This document shows positions 1-8,660 of a stretch of DNA of 64,000 nt, piece by piece; position 1 is the stretch's first letter, and each line of letters opens with the position of its first letter. Below the pieces are notes generated by a model that saw only the letters and a list, made by a program, of their open reading frames with translations, made no database searches and was not told the DNA's origin. Both the position numbers and the translations under genes were made by a program. Source of the DNA: Bacillota bacterium. Its GTDB lineage: Bacteria; Bacillota; Clostridia; Christensenellales; SZUA-584. The stretch covers positions 186,001 through 250,000 of the forward strand of contig JAEWTL010000085.1 of NCBI GenBank assembly GCA_023459495.1, given 5' to 3'.

Positions 1-1796
1 TAGTAGAGCGGGGAGCGTGACTTCATGTCCTCCGCTTCGGTTTCCGGATCGCCCACAGAGCGCAGCAGATCCTGATACTCGGTGGACCATTCTGTCGGGA
101 TGGTATTGAGGAACGTCAGCAGGCTGGAGGGTCCAAGGGCGTCCGCCGCGCACTGGAACGTATCCGAGGAGAACGTTGCGCATACCAGCGCTTCATATCC
201 GCCGTAGGATGCGCCGTACACGCCTACGCGGTCGGGATCGGTCCAGCCCTGTTCGACCGAGTAAGCTACCGCGTCAAGGATGTCCTGATGCATCTTGCGG
301 CCCCATTCCTTGTCGCCCGCGAGCATGAAGCTCTTGCCGTAACCGGTAGAGCCACGATAGTTCACCTGAATGACGAGGTAGCCGCGGTTGGCAAGGAACT
401 GCACCTCGCTGTTAAACTCCCAGGTGTCGCGTACCCAAGGGCCGCCGTGTACGAGCATCACGGTGGGCAGGTTCTCCCGGCTGCCGGACGGGAAAGTCAC
501 GTAGCCTTCGATATCAAGGCCGTCCGACGCGGTGTACGCGAAAGGCGTCACGTCGTACAGGTCGTAATTGAGCAGGTCGGGCTGTGCGTTGAACAGGAAG
601 GTGGTTTTATGCGTCTCCATGTCATACAGGTAGTAATCCGGCTCGTGCTTATCCGACATATAGGCAACCATCCAGTATTCGTCGTTGTCGCTGGAATCGT
701 AAATCTCAAACGAAGTGCCGATGGCGCTCAGGGCGTCGTAGTCGTCCTGAAAGCTGTCGTCCAGCACATGCCATTCCAGCTGCTGGCTGTAGGTCGTAAC
801 CGCAGTCACCTTGTCCAGCTCGAGATCCGTCCATGTGCCGGAGAGGTCGTAGTCCGGATCGTTGAAGATTTCGACGGTCTCATCCGTATCCGGGTCATAG
901 GTGTACAGCGTGGAGGTATCGTTCGTGGAGGAGTCGACATAGAGGATGCGTTCGTCGTCCTGCATGAAACCGTAAATGCTGCTTGAGCCCGCGTCCTCGT
1001 AGTCCCAGTAAAAAAGCTGCTCCCAGTCGGAAGCGACGAAGCTGGAGCTGGACTTGGAGGCGTTTTTCTTCGAATAGATTGTGACGCCCGCCTGCGCGTC
1101 CGTCATGGAGACGAGGCGCAGCGTTCCGGTGTGGTCGAAGTAGAAGCCGGAAATGCTGCCGTTGTTGGTGAATATCTTTGTCTTTTTCCCGGTCTTGTAG
1201 TTCAGACGGTACAGATCGTAGCTCTTCGAAGTGTTGTTGAGCAGCTCGATGATGATCTCGTCCTCATTGCCCGGAACATCCGTGGCGTAGTAACAGTTGT
1301 TTTCGCCGCCCGGAAGGATCGTTTTGGTATCGCCCGTTTCGATATTGGCGGTATAGAGGCCGTAGTTTTCATCGCCGCCGTTGTCCACAAAGAACAGAAC
1401 CGTCTTGCCGTCGGGTGCCCAGGTATAGTATGGCACGCCGTTCACCTGCGGCCAAGGCACGACCGTGCGCTCACCCGTCTGCAGGTTCTCCGCGAGCACC
1501 GTATCACTGCTGTCCGTGCTGTAGCGGTAAAGGATCGTTTGGCCGTCCGAAGAGATCTCCGGCGCGGAATAGTTGGAATAATTCATCAGCACGTCGATGG
1601 GGATCAGCTCGTCCGTGCCGGAAGAAATGTTTTCAGAAGGTGTGGGCAGTGCGGTCGTTGCTGAAGTCGTGGCCGACAACGAAGCGCTGGGCGACTCCTG
1701 CTCATCGCTCGGATGATGATTCCTGAAGTAGCAGCCCGTAAGCGCAAAGACCATGATGACGGCGAGCAGCAGCGCACCGATCCGTTTCACTCTCAT
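1..1796 (-). CDS. S9 family prolyl oligopeptidase-like lipoprotein (3' end outside window)
   Basis: Reads leftwards from ATG at 1796, preceded by GGGAGG seven bases upstream, and runs off the left edge after about 598 codons. The start encodes a lipoprotein signal (MRVKRIGALL, lipobox LTGC) followed by a Ser/Thr-rich linker. The middle has repeated beta-propeller-like segments (PDGKTVLFF, YDPDTDE). The C-terminal part is an alpha/beta hydrolase: PTVMLVHGGPW oxyanion region and the nucleophile elbow GASYGGYEA with Ser at about residue 530. Family knowledge: S9 peptidases cleave after proline or act as acylaminoacyl peptidases; here it would be membrane-anchored outside the cell. The Asp and His of the triad are expected beyond the edge. 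Divergent from the CapA-like gene. Confidence 0.9.
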   Translation of the reverse strand, partial: MRVKRIGALLLAVIMVFALTGCYFRNHHPSDEQESPSASLSATTSATTALPTPSENISSGTDELIPIDVLMNYSNYSAPEISSDGQTILYRYSTDSSDTVLAENLQTGERTVVPWPQVNGVPYYTWAPDGKTVLFFVDNGGDENYGLYTANIETGDTKTILPGGENNCYYATDVPGNEDEIIIELLNNTSKSYDLYRLNYKTGKKTKIFTNNGSISGFYFDHTGTLRLVSMTDAQAGVTIYSKKNASKSSSSFVASDWEQLFYWDYEDAGSSSIYGFMQDDERILYVDSSTNDTSTLYTYDPDTDETVEIFNDPDYDLSGTWTDLELDKVTAVTTYSQQLEWHVLDDSFQDDYDALSAIGTSFEIYDSSDNDEYWMVAYMSDKHEPDYYLYDMETHKTTFLFNAQPDLLNYDLYDVTPFAYTASDGLDIEGYVTFPSGSRENLPTVMLVHGGPWVRDTWEFNSEVQFLANRGYLVIQVNYRGSTGYGKSFMLAGDKEWGRKMHQDILDAVAYSVEQGWTDPDRVGVYGASYGGYEALVCATFSSDTFQCAADALGPSSLLTFLNTIPTEWSTEYQDLLRSVGDPETEAEDMKSRSPLY

Positions 1797-1905
1797 GTCG
1801 TATCCTCCCAGTTTAGTACCCTCATTATACCAGAAACAGCGGGCCATACCAATTGCGAAATGTAAATTTATTGGACATGTTCAGGAAGGAACAGGAAAGC
1901 CGTGC

Positions 1906-1934
1906 TTGTAGGTACCTATCAATCATGGTATCAT
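1906..1934 (+). promoter_or_regulatory. Sigma-A type promoter for the CapA-like gene
   Basis: TTGTAG, a 17-base spacer, then TATCAT, ending 32 bases before the ATG at 1966. Read by eye; each hexamer keeps 4-5 consensus bases. Confidence 0.5.
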
Positions 1935-1965
1935 ATTCAAAGAGAATTCAGAAAAAGGAAGGCCT

Positions 1966-3339
1966 ATGAAACGCATATTATTGGTGGTGATGGTATGCTG
2001 TCTGCTCACGGCTTTTTGCGCGTGCGACAGCCTGCAGACAGCGGAGGCGACGCCGACATCGGTGGCGGTGAAAACACCCGCTCCCACACCGAGCCCAACA
2101 CCCGTTCCCACAACAACATCTGAACAAACGCCCACGCCCACACCTGCGCCTACCCGTATCACGGTGATGGCAGTGGGCGATTTGATGTGCCTTGGCGCAC
2201 AGCTGAATGCCGCGCACACCTCGGGCGGGTACAGCTTCGATTATGCCTTTGCCGAGGTGAAGGACCTTCTCTCTTCAGCGGACTTGACGATTGGCAATCT
2301 GGAGACGCTCATTGCGGAGGGGCATCCGTACACGGCTATCTCATCGGGCAGCGATGATGACGAAGCTTCGGCAGAACCCAGCGAAAGCGCTGCAGCCAGC
2401 GAAGAGCCGCCCAGCCAAGAGCCATCCAGCCAAGAGCCACCCAGTAGTGACGGCGACGGGGTTGCTGGCGTGATGACCGGCGGCATCCTCGGGGCCATAT
2501 TGTATCAGTCCAGTCAGACACAGGAGCGGCAGCCGCTGCTGGAAGGCCCCCGCATTAACGGGCCGCAGTCTTACCTTACCGCGGTAGTCGGCGCAGGCTT
2601 CGACGTGCTGACCACGGCCAACAACCATATCAATGATTACGGTGCCGACGGCATCCAGAAAACGATGGAGCAGATCGACGCTCTGGGTATCCCTCATACC
2701 GGGGCTTACGCTTCGGAGGAGGACAAAGCTCCGCTCGTCGTGGATGTGCAGGGCATCAAAATCGGCTTCGTCGCCTACACCGATCATTTGAACCGAGACG
2801 GCAACCACGCGCTCATTAATCTGTACAACGCGGATGCGATAACGGCGGATATCGCGGCCGTGAAAGAAGCGGGCGCGGATTTTGTCATCGTCTATATGCA
2901 CTGGGGTACTGAGAACACCCATAAGGTAAACAGCAAACAGCGCAGCATGGCTCAGCATATTGCCGAGTCAGGCGCGGACCTTATCTTAGGCTCACACCCG
3001 CATTGCACGCAGGAGTTCGACCTGCTGGAAACCGAGAATGGCAAAGTGCCGGTGATTTATTCGCTGGGCAACTTCGTCTCCAGCATGGCATCGCGTCAGA
3101 TCAACCGGGACTCAATGATCTTTAAGTTTGAGCTGGAGAAGAACAATGTGACAGGCGAGGTGACACTGGGGCCGCTCAGCTACATTCCGACCTACTGCAC
3201 CGGTACGAGCGCGGGCAACTTTACGGTGCTGCTCGCCACAGAGAGCAATATCGCTTCGAGCCCATATGCTTCGGCGCTTACGAGCTCGCGCGAGCGTACG
3301 ATCGACGTGCTGGGTACGGATATCGCTACGCCGGAATGA
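1966..3339 (+). CDS. CapA/PgsA-type metallophosphatase-fold lipoprotein
   Basis: 457 residues. Basic and hydrophobic N-terminus with a Cys at about 20 (weak lipobox FCAC), then a Pro/Thr-rich linker to about residue 62. The rest matches the bacterial capsule synthesis protein (PGA_cap/CapA) fold: VMAVGDLMCLG (67-77), IGNLETL (109-115), TTANNHINDYG (216-226), YMHWG, ILGSHPH near 340 and YSLGNFVSS. These are the metal-ligand motifs of calcineurin-like phosphoesterases. Family members take part in poly-gamma-glutamate export or envelope polymer metabolism; the substrate here is unknown. Unusual: an insertion of about 65 residues (125-190) between the second and third motifs, made of Ser/Glu/Pro-rich sequence plus a Gly-rich hydrophobic stretch. 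AGGAAGG precedes the start. Confidence 0.85.
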   Translation: MKRILLVVMVCCLLTAFCACDSLQTAEATPTSVAVKTPAPTPSPTPVPTTTSEQTPTPTPAPTRITVMAVGDLMCLGAQLNAAHTSGGYSFDYAFAEVKDLLSSADLTIGNLETLIAEGHPYTAISSGSDDDEASAEPSESAAASEEPPSQEPSSQEPPSSDGDGVAGVMTGGILGAILYQSSQTQERQPLLEGPRINGPQSYLTAVVGAGFDVLTTANNHINDYGADGIQKTMEQIDALGIPHTGAYASEEDKAPLVVDVQGIKIGFVAYTDHLNRDGNHALINLYNADAITADIAAVKEAGADFVIVYMHWGTENTHKVNSKQRSMAQHIAESGADLILGSHPHCTQEFDLLETENGKVPVIYSLGNFVSSMASRQINRDSMIFKFELEKNNVTGEVTLGPLSYIPTYCTGTSAGNFTVLLATESNIASSPYASALTSSRERTIDVLGTDIATPE

Positions 3340-3401
3340 GTATAAAAAAATTGCAACGTATGTTGATGCTCTGGTGATATTGCATCATGTTGAGGTGAAA
3401 A

Positions 3402-4298
3402 ATGGCTGAGATTAAGTTGTATAACCTGCAAAACGGCGTAAGCGAGCTGCCTTCTACATCGGTGACGCTGGAAAAGGAACTTCAGACAGTGATAGAACAA
3501 AACATGGTGAAGTTCTTTGGCGTTACATTTATAAAAAGCGAGCATTCCTTTCCAAACGGCAGAATCGACAGCCTTGGGTTGGATGAAAACTATTGTCCGG
3601 TCATTTTTGAGTATAAGCGAAGCAAGAATGAAAATGTAATCAATCAGGGCTTGTTCTATCTGGACTGGTTGTTGGATCACAAAGCGGATTTTAAGCTGCT
3701 GGTGATGGATGCGATAGGATTCGAAACGGCAAACAAGATCGACTGGAGTCTGCCTCAGGTTATTTGCATAGCCAATGATTTTACTAAGTTTGATGAACAC
3801 GCAGTGAACCAGATGCAGCGGAATATCCGGTTGGTCCGGTACAGCAAGTTTGGCAAGGACCTCATTTTGTTTGAGCATCTGAATGCGCCGAATGTAAAGC
3901 CCATACAGGAAGAGCCCATTGTTGCAGCCTCAGAGAAAAATACAGAGACAAAGACGTTTATTCAACAATACGCATCCGCTCCTGAGAAGATGAAAGCATT
4001 ATACTCTTCAATCCGTGATTTCATTTTGGACCTTGGCGAGGATGTAACGGAAAATCAGCTTAAGCTGTACGTGGCATTCCGCAAGGTAAAAAACATCGCC
4101 TGCGTAGAGATTTATTTGAGCAAAATTCTCATTCATCTGAGTATTGATCCTTCTTCGGTTGAGCTGATAAAAGATTTCACGAGGGATATGACGAAAGTTG
4201 GGCATTTTGGTACAGGAAATCTTCAGGTAACGATCAAGGATGCTACTGATTTTGAAAGAGCAAAACCATTGATCGAAAAAGCCTATAACGAAAATTAA
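3402..4298 (+). CDS. DUF5655 protein with PD-(D/E)xK nuclease-like N-terminus
   Basis: 298 residues, start supported by TGAGGTGA. The N-terminal half carries a nuclease-superfamily pattern: Asp56 (GRIDSLG) followed by Glu70 and Lys72 (VIFEYKRS), the D-x(13)-ExK arrangement of NucS/restriction-type folds. The C-terminal third (about 190-298: YVAFRKVKNIACVEIYLSK, then a VGHFGTGNLQV motif) matches DUF5655, which COG labels loosely as a predicted transport protein. Function is unknown; a DNA-related or defence role is a guess from the fold. Codon use is more A/T-rich than most of the window, which may mark horizontal acquisition. A terminator follows immediately. Confidence 0.75.
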   Translation: MAEIKLYNLQNGVSELPSTSVTLEKELQTVIEQNMVKFFGVTFIKSEHSFPNGRIDSLGLDENYCPVIFEYKRSKNENVINQGLFYLDWLLDHKADFKLLVMDAIGFETANKIDWSLPQVICIANDFTKFDEHAVNQMQRNIRLVRYSKFGKDLILFEHLNAPNVKPIQEEPIVAASEKNTETKTFIQQYASAPEKMKALYSSIRDFILDLGEDVTENQLKLYVAFRKVKNIACVEIYLSKILIHLSIDPSSVELIKDFTRDMTKVGHFGTGNLQVTIKDATDFERAKPLIEKAYNEN

Positions 4299-4303
4299 AA
4301 GAG

Positions 4304-4325
4304 AAGCTGCCGGAAGGCGGCTTTT
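4304..4325 (+). terminator. Rho-independent terminator after the DUF5655 gene
   Basis: An 8-bp stem (one G-U pair) with a GGAA tetraloop is followed by a short T run. Confidence 0.8.
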
Positions 4326-4390
4326 TGCTTGCATTTCAATTCCATATCTGCTATGCTCCAAATTGAGCATATGCCCAATTAAAGAGGACG

Positions 4391-4657
4391 ATGCTAGGGA
4401 GATGCTGCTGCGGCTGGTGGGCGAATGCCGGGTTTATCGGGAGTTTATATCGCCGAAAAGCGGAACACCCGTGTTTGGGTCTGGAGGAAGCCGAGGCGCT
4501 GCGCCTTAAGGATATGCTGGGGTACACCAGAAGACCTGTGTGCAGGAGATGGGGCTTACCGGCCTATGGTTCAGCACATACTGTCTTCGGCACGGAGCAA
4601 GGTAGCCGCCGCGCTGGCGGAAGAGAAGACGATCATCATCAAAGGAGGAATTATGTT
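4391..4657 (+). pseudogene. Decayed DUF134 (putative DNA-binding) gene with several frameshifts
   Basis: Characteristic DUF134 segments lie in different frames. One frame holds LGLEEAEALRLKDMLGYT (the usual ExExLRLxD..G motif). Another holds EDLCA and then RPMVQHILSSARSKVAAAL and EEKTIIIKGG (helix-turn-helix and the terminal IxGG). An N-terminal fragment, ECRVYREFISPKSG, is in a third frame. Joining them needs about four to five small deletions, near 4525, 4538, 4558 and 4650. That many in 150 bases argues for a real pseudogene rather than sequencing error. Intact DUF134 proteins are about 90-130 residues with a C-terminal Cys-rich tail; the downstream zinc-ribbon ORF may be that tail. Confidence 0.65.
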
Positions 4658-4870
4658 ATGGCGAATCGGGTATTTGAATGTCTGGACTGCGGGGAAAAGT
4701 TTGAAGTGGGACCGTGCGGCGGGGAAGACTCGCGACACGGCTATGAGATCCCCTGTCCCAAGTGCGGCAGCCTGAACAAGGTGAAACTGGTGGAGGGACA
4801 GCGCCACGCCTGCGGTGGGGCGAACGGACACGGCTGCGGCTGCGGGCATCACCACGGCGGCCAGGAATAA
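4658..4870 (+). CDS. Small Cys/His-rich zinc-ribbon protein
   Basis: 70 residues from ATG 4658, with AAAGGAGG nine bases upstream. It has CxxC pairs at about 8-11 and 33-36 (ECLDCG, CPKCG), the spacing of a zinc ribbon, and a C-terminal tail of Cys, Gly and His (GCGCGHHHGG) that could bind metal. The SD lies inside the end of the broken DUF134 reading frame. This could be an independent metal-binding protein or the surviving tail of an ancestral DUF134-ribbon fusion: restoring one base near 4650 would read GGNYVMANRVF straight through. A terminator follows. Function unknown. Confidence 0.55.
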   Translation: MANRVFECLDCGEKFEVGPCGGEDSRHGYEIPCPKCGSLNKVKLVEGQRHACGGANGHGCGCGHHHGGQE

Positions 4871-4882
4871 AAGTCAGGATAA

Positions 4883-4908
4883 GAGCGGAGCACATCCGCT
4901 CCTTTTTA
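4883..4908 (+). terminator. Rho-independent terminator
   Basis: A perfect 7-bp stem, GAGCGGA/TCCGCTC, with a 5-base loop, followed by CTTTTT. Confidence 0.85.
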
Positions 4909-5048
4909 TTTATAACGATCTTTTATGGAAAATGGTGACTTTATTACATACACCGAGCCTGTTTTCTGAGAAAATGAGCTCACAAAGAAGGAAATTACGC
5001 TTAAGAAGCGTATCATATAGACATTACGCGAAACGGGAGGAATCAGAA

Positions 5049-5561
5049 ATGTTGGATAAGCAACTGGTAAAGATGATCAACGATCAGATCAATATGGAAT
5101 GGTATTCGGCGTACTTATATCTGGATATTCACGGCTATTACGTCGATCAGGAGCTGAACGGTTTCGGAACATGGTTCTTCGTTCAGACGCAGGAGGAACG
5201 CGACCATGCGCTGCTGTTCTTCAAGTATCTGCAGAACAACAACGAGCGTCCGGTGCTGGCGGAAGTCAAAAAACCCGACATCACCTTCGGAAGCTTCGGC
5301 GCACCGCTCGACGCTGCCCTGGAGCACGAGCAGAAGGTGACGGCCTCGATCAACAACATATACGCTGCGGCGTACGCGCTGAAGGATTTTCGCACGATGC
5401 AGTTCCTCGACTGGTTCGTCAAGGAGCAGGGCGAGGAGGAGAAGAACGCCGAGTCGAACATCAAGAAGTTCGACCTGTTCGGCAGCGATCCCAAAGGACT
5501 TTACATGCTGGACAACGAGTTGGGGACGCGCGTATATGCGCCGCCGTCACTTGTGATTTAA
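5049..5561 (+). CDS. ftnA: Ferritin
   Basis: 170 residues, start at ATG 5049 after CGGGAGG. Non-haem ferritin, a 24-mer iron-storage shell that oxidises Fe2+ at a di-iron ferroxidase centre in the cytoplasm. All expected ligands sit at the positions of E. coli FtnA: Glu17 (MEWYSAY), Glu50 and His53 (QEERDHA), Glu94 (LEHEQ), Gln127 and Glu130 (KEQGEEE). Length is normal. Transcribed alone, with terminators on both sides. An inverted repeat ACGCTT-AAG-AAGCGT at about 4996-5010 lies in the leader and could be an operator; no clear Fur or PerR box was seen. Confidence 0.95.
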   Translation: MLDKQLVKMINDQINMEWYSAYLYLDIHGYYVDQELNGFGTWFFVQTQEERDHALLFFKYLQNNNERPVLAEVKKPDITFGSFGAPLDAALEHEQKVTASINNIYAAAYALKDFRTMQFLDWFVKEQGEEEKNAESNIKKFDLFGSDPKGLYMLDNELGTRVYAPPSLVI

Positions 5562-5635
5562 TAGATGGGGCGGCTTCTGCCTGCCGGAGAGCAGGTGGTG
5601 GCCCGCAACGCAGCAGCATAAGGAAAGACACAGCG

Positions 5636-5659
5636 AAGGACGGCGTAAGCCGTCTTTTT
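5636..5659 (+). terminator. Rho-independent terminator after ferritin
   Basis: GACGGC-GTAA-GCCGTC stem with a GNRA-like loop, extended by A-T pairs, then TTTTT. Confidence 0.85.
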
Positions 5660-5750
5660 CGTTGCCCTAAAAATCCGGAGACGTATAAGCAATTTTTGCC
5701 CTGCGCTCATATGATATCAGGAAGCATTTTATCAGGGCGGAGGGATGCGC

Positions 5751-6743
5751 ATGACGCAGTACGGAACAGGCGAAAACAGCTATCTGGACGACGTTCGACT
5801 GAGCGAGGGGGCCGAACAATGCCGGACGGTCTTTGGCGAGCTCTGCGAAAAGGATATCCGACAGGCGGCGGGGCAATTAAACGATCCGCGCCTTACCTTC
5901 GGCACGCTTTACATGCTCTCGCCGGGCATCACTCAGTTCCACCTGGAGCGCTATATGAGTCCGCGTAACGCAGCCGCGCTCAGGCTCGTGCGCGCAGCCG
6001 GAAGGCCGGAGGGAATCGGCACGGGCGAAACGGCGCGGACGGCAATGAAGTGGATGCTGAATACGGGCCGTGCGGACGATGGCATGAGCAGCGAGTACGA
6101 GGAAGCGATGGACATTGCGGCGTCGGTGCTGATCAATACTTACAAGGACGCGGATGCGCTGCCTGCCGCAGTGGATATGATATTCAACCGCAGCCGCATA
6201 AAACACAACATTCACAGCCTCGTATGGGCCATATTTCAAAGTCAGAATCCCGAAGCGCTGAAGCTGATTGCGAAGCGGCTGCGCTCTCCGGATGAGCGGG
6301 ATGCACGGCTGGCCTGCAGCCTGCTCGGCATTGAGGCGGAGGATAGTTCAGACGAAAGCATTCGCGGACAGTACGAAGCCTATCTGCAATGGCTGGAGGA
6401 CAATGACCCGTTCTTATATTTCACGGGCGAGAGCTTTCAGTACGCCAGCCGTCCCGCATTTTACAGCATCGACTTCGAGCGCCGGTATCTCCACCGGGGT
6501 ACTCCGCGCTACGATCATCAGCCAGTATCACCCGCGGGCGAGGAGGAGCAGGCTGCACTTGCGGCGTTCAAGCCACTCAGCCGGGAGGATCAGGCGCTGC
6601 TGTCCGGGCATTCGCAGCGGCTGCACAAAAGTAATCCCGCCGAATGGAAGGCATGGGTGCAGCAGCCCATTGAAGAGCAGATCAGATCAGCAAAATTGAG
6701 CCGGGGGAGCCATCATGATTACGGTTTCGGGAAGTTCGTTTGA
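5751..6743 (+). CDS. Unknown protein translationally coupled to tgl
   Basis: 330 residues. ATG 5751 is preferred over ATG 5745 because the GGAGG ends only one base before the earlier codon and seven before this one. No family recognised. The sequence is helix-rich with no signal peptide or membrane segment and ends in a charged and aromatic tail (GSHHDYGFGKF). The middle (about 110-210: IAASVLINTYKDADALPAAV, SLVWAIFQSQNPEALKLIA) has the rhythm of alpha-helical repeats. Its last 29 bases overlap the start of tgl, so the two are almost certainly co-translated. A role in the spore coat alongside Tgl is inference from that coupling only. Confidence 0.7.
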   Translation: MTQYGTGENSYLDDVRLSEGAEQCRTVFGELCEKDIRQAAGQLNDPRLTFGTLYMLSPGITQFHLERYMSPRNAAALRLVRAAGRPEGIGTGETARTAMKWMLNTGRADDGMSSEYEEAMDIAASVLINTYKDADALPAAVDMIFNRSRIKHNIHSLVWAIFQSQNPEALKLIAKRLRSPDERDARLACSLLGIEAEDSSDESIRGQYEAYLQWLEDNDPFLYFTGESFQYASRPAFYSIDFERRYLHRGTPRYDHQPVSPAGEEEQAALAAFKPLSREDQALLSGHSQRLHKSNPAEWKAWVQQPIEEQIRSAKLSRGSHHDYGFGKFV

Positions 6744-7527
6744 CGCATCCGCATTGGCGGAGGAATATCCGCGCGGCAGCGTGGAGCAGCAGGTGCTGGC
6801 GGAAATGTCCCAGAGCGCCGAAAACTACCGGTTTGACACCGCTGAGCAGCTCAAATTTGAGCTGCTGCTGCGCCGCGCGATCGTGGACGCCTCGCTGGAC
6901 CTGAACCGCAGCCGATTCGCCTTTGCCACCTTCCATCAATCGCGGTGCAACGCCGAGTACTGGAACCGGACGCCCAATGGCGGGTTCCAGTTGAAAAGCG
7001 GAGTGAGTCCTTCTGAGGCCATTCGCGACATCTTCACCAACGGTGGGGCCTATGCGTCGGAGTGCGCCACGGCCATGATGATCATATATTACAAGGCGCT
7101 GCTCAGCGCTTACAGCCCCACGCTGTTCGACGGGCTGTTTCCTGACATCTACCTGATGAACTGGAACGGGATCGACCCGCGGCTGCGGTCCGTCGGTATG
7201 CCGAGGGTGACGGCGGATACCCTGCTGGGCGACCGCAAATATTTCGTCAATCCCGACGTGGACCCCAAAACGCCGGAGTGGCAGGGTGAGAATGTGATCG
7301 TACTGCAGGGCGGGCTGTACTACGGGCATGGCGTCGGCATCCGGACCGGAGAGCAGGTGATCCGCGCGCTCAATGCCAACCGCAAGCCGGGGTCAACGCG
7401 GCAGGCGTATCTGCGCGACACGACGGGGCGCCCGGATTTTAAGCTGCTGGCGGCTTTGCCGGAACGCTATACCGCACGCACCGCGCATCTGGTCTGGACC
7501 TTCCCGCCGGCGCTGGGGCAGGCGTGA
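6715..7527 (+). CDS. tgl: Protein-glutamine gamma-glutamyltransferase
   Basis: 270 residues, close to B. subtilis Tgl (245), with GGGGGAG before the ATG. Tgl forms epsilon-(gamma-glutamyl)lysine cross-links between coat proteins during sporulation. The catalytic Cys is Cys117 in ASECATAMMIIYYKALL, aligned with B. subtilis Cys116. Other family landmarks are FHQSRCNAEYWNRT, DIYLMNWN, PEWQGENVIVL and YYGHGVGI. It is the best single indicator here that the organism makes, or descends from makers of, endospores. The start lies inside the preceding unknown gene. Confidence 0.93.
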   Translation: MITVSGSSFDASALAEEYPRGSVEQQVLAEMSQSAENYRFDTAEQLKFELLLRRAIVDASLDLNRSRFAFATFHQSRCNAEYWNRTPNGGFQLKSGVSPSEAIRDIFTNGGAYASECATAMMIIYYKALLSAYSPTLFDGLFPDIYLMNWNGIDPRLRSVGMPRVTADTLLGDRKYFVNPDVDPKTPEWQGENVIVLQGGLYYGHGVGIRTGEQVIRALNANRKPGSTRQAYLRDTTGRPDFKLLAALPERYTARTAHLVWTFPPALGQA

Positions 7528-7577
7528 CGATGACATTGAACTGATTCGCTTTATCCGGCCAAAGTTTGACCGTTCTC

Positions 7578-7606
7578 TTGTGCATGCGGCGGCAAGGCAA
7601 TATACT
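7578..7606 (+). promoter_or_regulatory. Candidate promoter for the AraC-family gene
   Basis: TTGTGC, 17 bases, TATACT; the ATG is 31 bases further on. Confidence 0.5.
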
Positions 7607-7636
7607 AAAGAAAAATATAACAGCAGGAGAGGGCAC

Positions 7637-8524
7637 ATGGAAGACAGAGCGGACAAGCAGACAGCCAGCATGGAGAAGCAGATACTGCCCGGCTTTGTGC
7701 GCGAGAACGATTATTTTTCGGTTTACCCCAGTGAAAAGATGACCATATTCATCACCCGCAAGCCCTGCCCAGTGCTCAAGGGGGAATTCTCGCACCGGAG
7801 CTATGAGTTTGTCGTGTCGCTGTCGCCCGTCTCGGGCTTTACGGTGGACGGCACGGCCATCTCAATGCCGGAGAACGCCCTGCTGCCTGTCAACTCAAAT
7901 CAGGTACACGGCACGCATCTGTTGATATCCGACGTGTCGTTTATGAATATACAATTTGAAGCGGAGTTCATCGAGGAGCTTTTCTTTGGCGTGTATGGCG
8001 TCCGGGACGTGGTATTTGCCAACACAGTTGTGCCGTGCGGCGATGAAATCCCCTTCCTCGCGCATAAGTTTATGGAGGAGTATGAGCGGCAGCGCGAGGG
8101 ATATTCCTACAACCTCAGCAACCTAAGCGTGCAGATCGCCATCGCGATATTCCGGCAGACAGGCGTTGCGCAGCATATCGACGTGCAGGACCCGCAGGGC
8201 TTTGTCACCAAAGCCATCGAGCACTTCACAGCGCACTATGAGGAAAGCTTTTCGCTCGACTCGCTTTCCGAGGCGGTAAACATGAGCAAATTCAACTTCG
8301 CGCGCCGATTTAAGGACATGACGGGTAAAACGCCCTACGCATACTTTCAGGACATCCGTATTATGAAGGCGCTGGAGATGCTCGCTAACCCGGCCAGCCG
8401 CGTCATCGACGTGGCCCTGCAGTGCGGGTTTAAAAACCACAGCCACTTCACGCAGCTGTTCCGCCAGCGTACAGGACTGACGCCCACTGAATACCGCACG
8501 CACATCCTCGCGCAGCCGCGGTAA
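7637..8524 (+). CDS. AraC-family transcriptional regulator
   Basis: 295 residues from ATG 7637 (AGGAGAGGG upstream). The N-terminal half is a cupin-like sensing domain (SYEFVVSLSPVSGFTVDGTAIS...NQVHGTH). Residues about 195-292 form the two helix-turn-helix AraC/XylS DNA-binding domain: LDSLSEAVNMSKFNFARRFK (first HTH), GKTPYAYFQDIRIMKALEML and VALQCGFKNHSHFTQLFRQR (second HTH), ending in the usual GLTPTEYR. Ligand and targets are unknown; no metabolic operon sits beside it. The upstream tgl and downstream lipoprotein genes share its strand. Confidence 0.9.
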   Translation: MEDRADKQTASMEKQILPGFVRENDYFSVYPSEKMTIFITRKPCPVLKGEFSHRSYEFVVSLSPVSGFTVDGTAISMPENALLPVNSNQVHGTHLLISDVSFMNIQFEAEFIEELFFGVYGVRDVVFANTVVPCGDEIPFLAHKFMEEYERQREGYSYNLSNLSVQIAIAIFRQTGVAQHIDVQDPQGFVTKAIEHFTAHYEESFSLDSLSEAVNMSKFNFARRFKDMTGKTPYAYFQDIRIMKALEMLANPASRVIDVALQCGFKNHSHFTQLFRQRTGLTPTEYRTHILAQPR

Positions 8525-8660
8525 CGAAAGCGCAATATCACAACAGCAATCCGGCAACCATACAACAGAAAACGGCATGCCTTGCCCTTATAATAGACGC
8601 TGCAACCGCGGCGGCGTTTTTTGGTGCGCAGCCGCCAATACAAAGATAAAGGAGTATGAG

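Noticed and set aside
288..1664. Open frames on the plus strand opposite the S9 peptidase
   Set aside because: They are shadows of a well-supported minus-strand gene with signal peptide, SD and catalytic motif; no SD or family match of their own.
4815..5048. Extended N-terminus for ferritin
   Set aside because: It would run through a terminator; the ATG at 5049 has a strong SD and gives the exact family length and residue numbering.
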